A stretch of DNA of 64,000 bases, taken from Coccinella septempunctata. Lineage: Eukaryota > Arthropoda > Insecta > Coleoptera > Coccinellidae. The position numbers were made by a program, and so were the translations under genes. Shown here piece after piece: positions 61,388 through 64,000 of this stretch (positions within the stretch are counted from its first letter, which is position 1; every line of letters starts with the position of its first letter). The stretch is taken from NCBI RefSeq assembly GCF_907165205.1, contig NC_058197.1, positions 20,111,766 to 20,175,765 of the forward strand, in the 5' to 3' direction. A model generated the notes under the pieces. The model searched no databases. It was not told where the DNA came from and saw nothing but the letters and a program-made list of their open reading frames with translations.

Positions 61388-62933
61388 TCACTTCCTTTTC
61401 TGTATCATATTCTGTATTTTCTGCCATTCCCTGTCCAAATGAGCCTTCTCGTTCTTATCCTTGTGCTTCCTACTCCTCCTACCGTCAGCCATCTTGAGAC
61501 CGTACTGGAACGCAGCCTTAGGAAGGGCCTCCTTCTGATTCATGTAGTCAGAATATTCTTCGGCGGTATCAAAGTCCCACCTTCCGATCGGACCCTTCTT
61601 ATTACCAAGATCCATCTTGGAGTAATCGACCTCATCGTCCGAATCATCGATTGCGTCGTTCATCTCTTCCAGACCTGGATAACACTCGGCGTAACCTTCG
61701 GGTTCTTGTGTTAACTTGTTCAGGATCTGAGCCGACTTATTGACCTTGAGGGTGGGAGCGTTGTTATCCACTTGTTCTTCGTGCTTGTCAAAGTAAGGTT
61801 GACGTTTGCTCCTATCTTTGTCCTTGCTTGATTTGGTAGGGACGTAATCTCCTATGTCGCCATAGATTGAGTCATCGAAATCTGGACGTTTCGCCCTTTT
61901 TTGCTCAGGTTCCATCTCAATCTCTTTATTGTTCTCAGTGAGAGGCCTTTTGCCCTTCTTATATTTGCGATTACCTGTAACATTAATTAATTAATTAGTT
62001 GTTATAAATGAGAGCATTGTGATATTGATATATTTTGTGTAATGGGGTTGATCCAATAAAGATATAAATAAATAATTTACCTTGTCTCAAATAACTCAGA
62101 ATTTGAGTTAACTTGTTGATGACAATATCGTTGGTGGTTAAGGTTGTTGTTAATTCAAACGACGGTACATCTGCTACTGATCGAATAACGGTGGTGGGAA
62201 TATCAGATTCGGCATCATCCTCCAAATCAATGACGTAAGCCATCCGACCTGGAATGAACAGTTCAGATTTCTCTATATGCCTGGATTTCAAAGCGTGCAC
62301 TGTGTGATAGATGGCTCTTCCAATTTTAGTCTGGAACTTTAATTCCTCCTCTTCCTTCTTTTGCATTTCCTTCTTCTCCTTTTCTTCGATAGTTTTCGTG
62401 GCTAATTTTTCCAATTCCACCTCTTGTTCCATTTCTTTTTGTTGTATTTCACTGCGTACCTTTTGTAGAAGGGCGTAATCCAGACCCTTCACCAAGTGAG
62501 TGTGCTCCATGTCACCTCCCAAGAATTTCGATTCTTGGATCATTCTCTTCCTACGTTCTGCTGCATCGAAGCAGGATTTCAAATCTGGTGCTACGGCTCT
62601 GTAAGCTTGAGCAGTTTGGGCTGGATCGTCGGCTTGATAATCCGGATTTACGCCTTGTCGTCTCTCGCTGGCTCTGTCTCTGTATTTTTCGGCCAATTCA
62701 GCCATTTTATTGTCCTCTTGTTTCTTCAATTTTGCATAGAAACTCTTCTTTTTGCGCCTCAATTCGTTTTTGTCTTCTTTAGGGGGAGGCATAGTGGTGG
62801 AATTGGCGATGACCTCTCGTATAGAAGGGGGCGCAGGGGTCCCCGAAGGTGTAGATCTTGGAGTTTGTAGTAACTTACGGAAATCATCGTTTGTTAAGCG
62901 CTGTGAGCCTGGGGTATCAGGTTGTTGTGGCAT
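61388..62933 (-). CDS. IK: Protein RED (IK), spliceosome B-complex component
   Basis: Conserved splicing factor of the B complex, partner of SMU1 and also linked to mitotic control. Two exons, 62081-62933 and 61388-61974, join as YLRQG-NRKYKKGKRPL and encode 479 residues. The N-terminus MPQQPDTPGSQRLTNDDFRK, FYAKLKKQEDNKMAELAEKY, YRDRASERRQGVNPDY, FLGGDMEHTHLVKGLDYALL and FIPGRMAYVIDL are strongly family-typical. The C-terminus has YAECYPGLEEMNDAIDDSDD, GRWDFDTAEEYSDYM and the end REWQKIQNMIQKRK. The RE/RD dipeptide repeat that names the vertebrate protein is absent, which explains the shorter length. Divergent from eIF3c. Confidence 0.95.
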
Positions 62934-63487
62934 TTTGACGAATATAAGCTCTAAGCTAGTTTAATCAATAGTAATTCCTTGTAAGGTGAAATGCTTCGAC
63001 ACTTTTTATCTTGTCTGAACAGCACACTACACTCTGGCTTGAATATAAACACACTTGGCTGAAATAACTTTTGACACTGACACTCTTGACGTCTTCACAC
63101 AAAATTAGGTTAACTTTAGGCACAGAGTAGAGGGGGACTTAACCCTAGTTCACAGATTTTTTGGTCGGTTTTCTTCTTCTTTCTCAGCAGAGGTCACGGT
63201 ATTCTTTCTTTCACTTGTCTCTGCGTCTGCGCTGTCACCTGTCACTTCCATACTGTTTGTGGTTATTGGAAAATCGAATTGTTAATAATAAATTTAATAA
63301 TAGTGTGTGGAGAAAAAGGTAACAAGTTGTTATTTACAATTGCATTAATTGTAGAAGATTATTGCATGTTATTATCGTCGTAGCGTATAATTCGTCTTGA
63401 AATCGAATCCTAACCTCTCTAATACACGCATTCCTTTTCGTTTGATTTTATATTATTCTTGTATTTTAATTACAGTAAACCTCCAAA
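62934..63487. promoter_or_regulatory. Divergent promoter region of RED and eIF3c
   Basis: 554 bases between the two start codons. CACAGAG/CACAGATT words at 63120-63157 and TGACA/TGTCA words at 63070-63090 and 63232-63247 lie in the middle. A likely eIF3c 5' UTR intron runs from GTAACA at 63319 to TTAATTACAG ending at 63475. No TATA box is convincing. Confidence 0.55.
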
Positions 63488-64000
63488 ATGAGTAGATTTT
63501 TTGCTGGTTCGGATTCTGACTCCGATAGTTCTTCCGAGGAGGAGCAGATTCAAAGGGCACCAGCTCAGGTTTTCACTGTAAGTGATGTTTTTTGCAATAT
63601 TGTTCGTTCCATATACTGTATCTTTGCAATTTGCAGTTTAGCGATGACGAAGAAGAAGTTAAAAGAGTTGTTAGGTCAGCTAAGGAGAAGCGATATGAAG
63701 AACTCACGAATATCATCAAACAGATTAGGAATTTTAAGAAAATCAAGGATATGAGTAGTATGCTCAACAGTAAGTTGATCGTGATATTCACAAGGTGAAG
63801 TTATTGACGTTGAATTCCCTTTTTAGGTTTTGAGGATTTGCAAAAAGCTTATACGAAAGCTTTGCCAGTTATCCAAAAAGAGGAAAATGGTCTAACCCCT
63901 AGGTTTTTTGTGAGATGTCTTGTAGAAATGGAAGATTTCATAAATGAAATGTGGGAAGACAGGGATGGTAGGAAGAATATGAACAAGAATAACAGTAAAT
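63488..64000 (+). CDS. eIF3c: Eukaryotic translation initiation factor 3 subunit C, 5' part
   Basis: Core subunit of the eIF3 complex, which loads the 43S preinitiation complex. Exons 63488-63577, 63637-63769 and 63837 to the window edge join in frame. The N-terminus MSRFFAGSDSDSDSSSEEEQ is the acidic eIF3c leader that in the family contacts eIF1/eIF5. FSDDEEEVKRVVRSAKEKRY, NIIKQIRNFKKIKDMSSMLN and SFEDLQKAYTKALPVIQKEE follow, then RFFVRCLVEMEDFINEMWED. The remaining roughly 80% of the protein, including the PCI domain, lies beyond base 64000. A GTAGGAAG at 63968 resembles a donor, but the frame continues with family-like RKNMNKNNSK. Confidence 0.94.

Noticed and set aside
1..64000. CRISPR arrays, bacterial operons, tRNA or rRNA genes
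   Set aside because: The window is a eukaryotic nuclear sequence; the repeats lack CRISPR-like constant spacers, and no tRNA cloverleaf or rRNA stretch was recognised by eye.

Overview
The window looks like nuclear DNA from an insect, and a beetle is my best guess. Genes are split by many very short introns (about 50-70 bases) plus a few long ones. Noncoding DNA is AT-rich and full of short local repeats. The C2H2 zinc-finger genes carry the H-L-N-L-K-K-Y-K-C linkers common in insect expansions. The species is not identifiable by eye. All exon joins below were made by hand from GT/AG signals, reading phase and remembered family similarity; no alignment was run.

Layout. 1-4.6 kb (+): a salt-inducible kinase (SIK3-type) without its first exons. 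6.4 kb (+): TRAP-delta of the ER translocon. 8.0-10.8 kb (-): a RILP-like Rab effector. 11.3-15.1 kb: two paralogous C2H2 zinc-finger genes, head to head. 15.9-18.6 kb (+): an arylsulfatase B-like lysosomal enzyme. 18.8-19.4 kb (-): low-molecular-weight tyrosine phosphatase. 21.9-49.6 kb (-): one very large gene for a WDR62/MAPKBP1 JNK-scaffold protein, with a roughly 14-15 kb 5' intron packed with satellite-like arrays. 49.6-55 kb: repeats, a 5'-truncated and frameshifted LINE, and a possible tiny gene. 56.1-57.1 kb (-): a third zinc-finger paralogue. 59.5-61.1 kb (+): SNRNP25 (minor spliceosome), followed after only 8 bases by a Golgi carbohydrate sulfotransferase. 61.4-62.9 kb (-): spliceosomal protein RED. 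63.5 kb to the end (+): the first exons of eIF3c, divergent from RED.

The genes are mostly housekeeping or signalling and do not form a pathway. The more unusual material is: (i) the SNRNP25-sulfotransferase arrangement, which looks dicistronic; (ii) short words (CATAG/CTATG with CACAG/CTGTG) that recur just upstream of many gene starts; (iii) introns and flanks that each hold their own amplified short word (TGACA/TGTCA, TTTACGCCC, CTACCTTAAGAGTCATAG, GGCATTCACACA); (iv) a nearly perfect 53-bp-stem hairpin in a WDR62 intron; and (v) several possible alternative 5' and 3' ends for WDR62.
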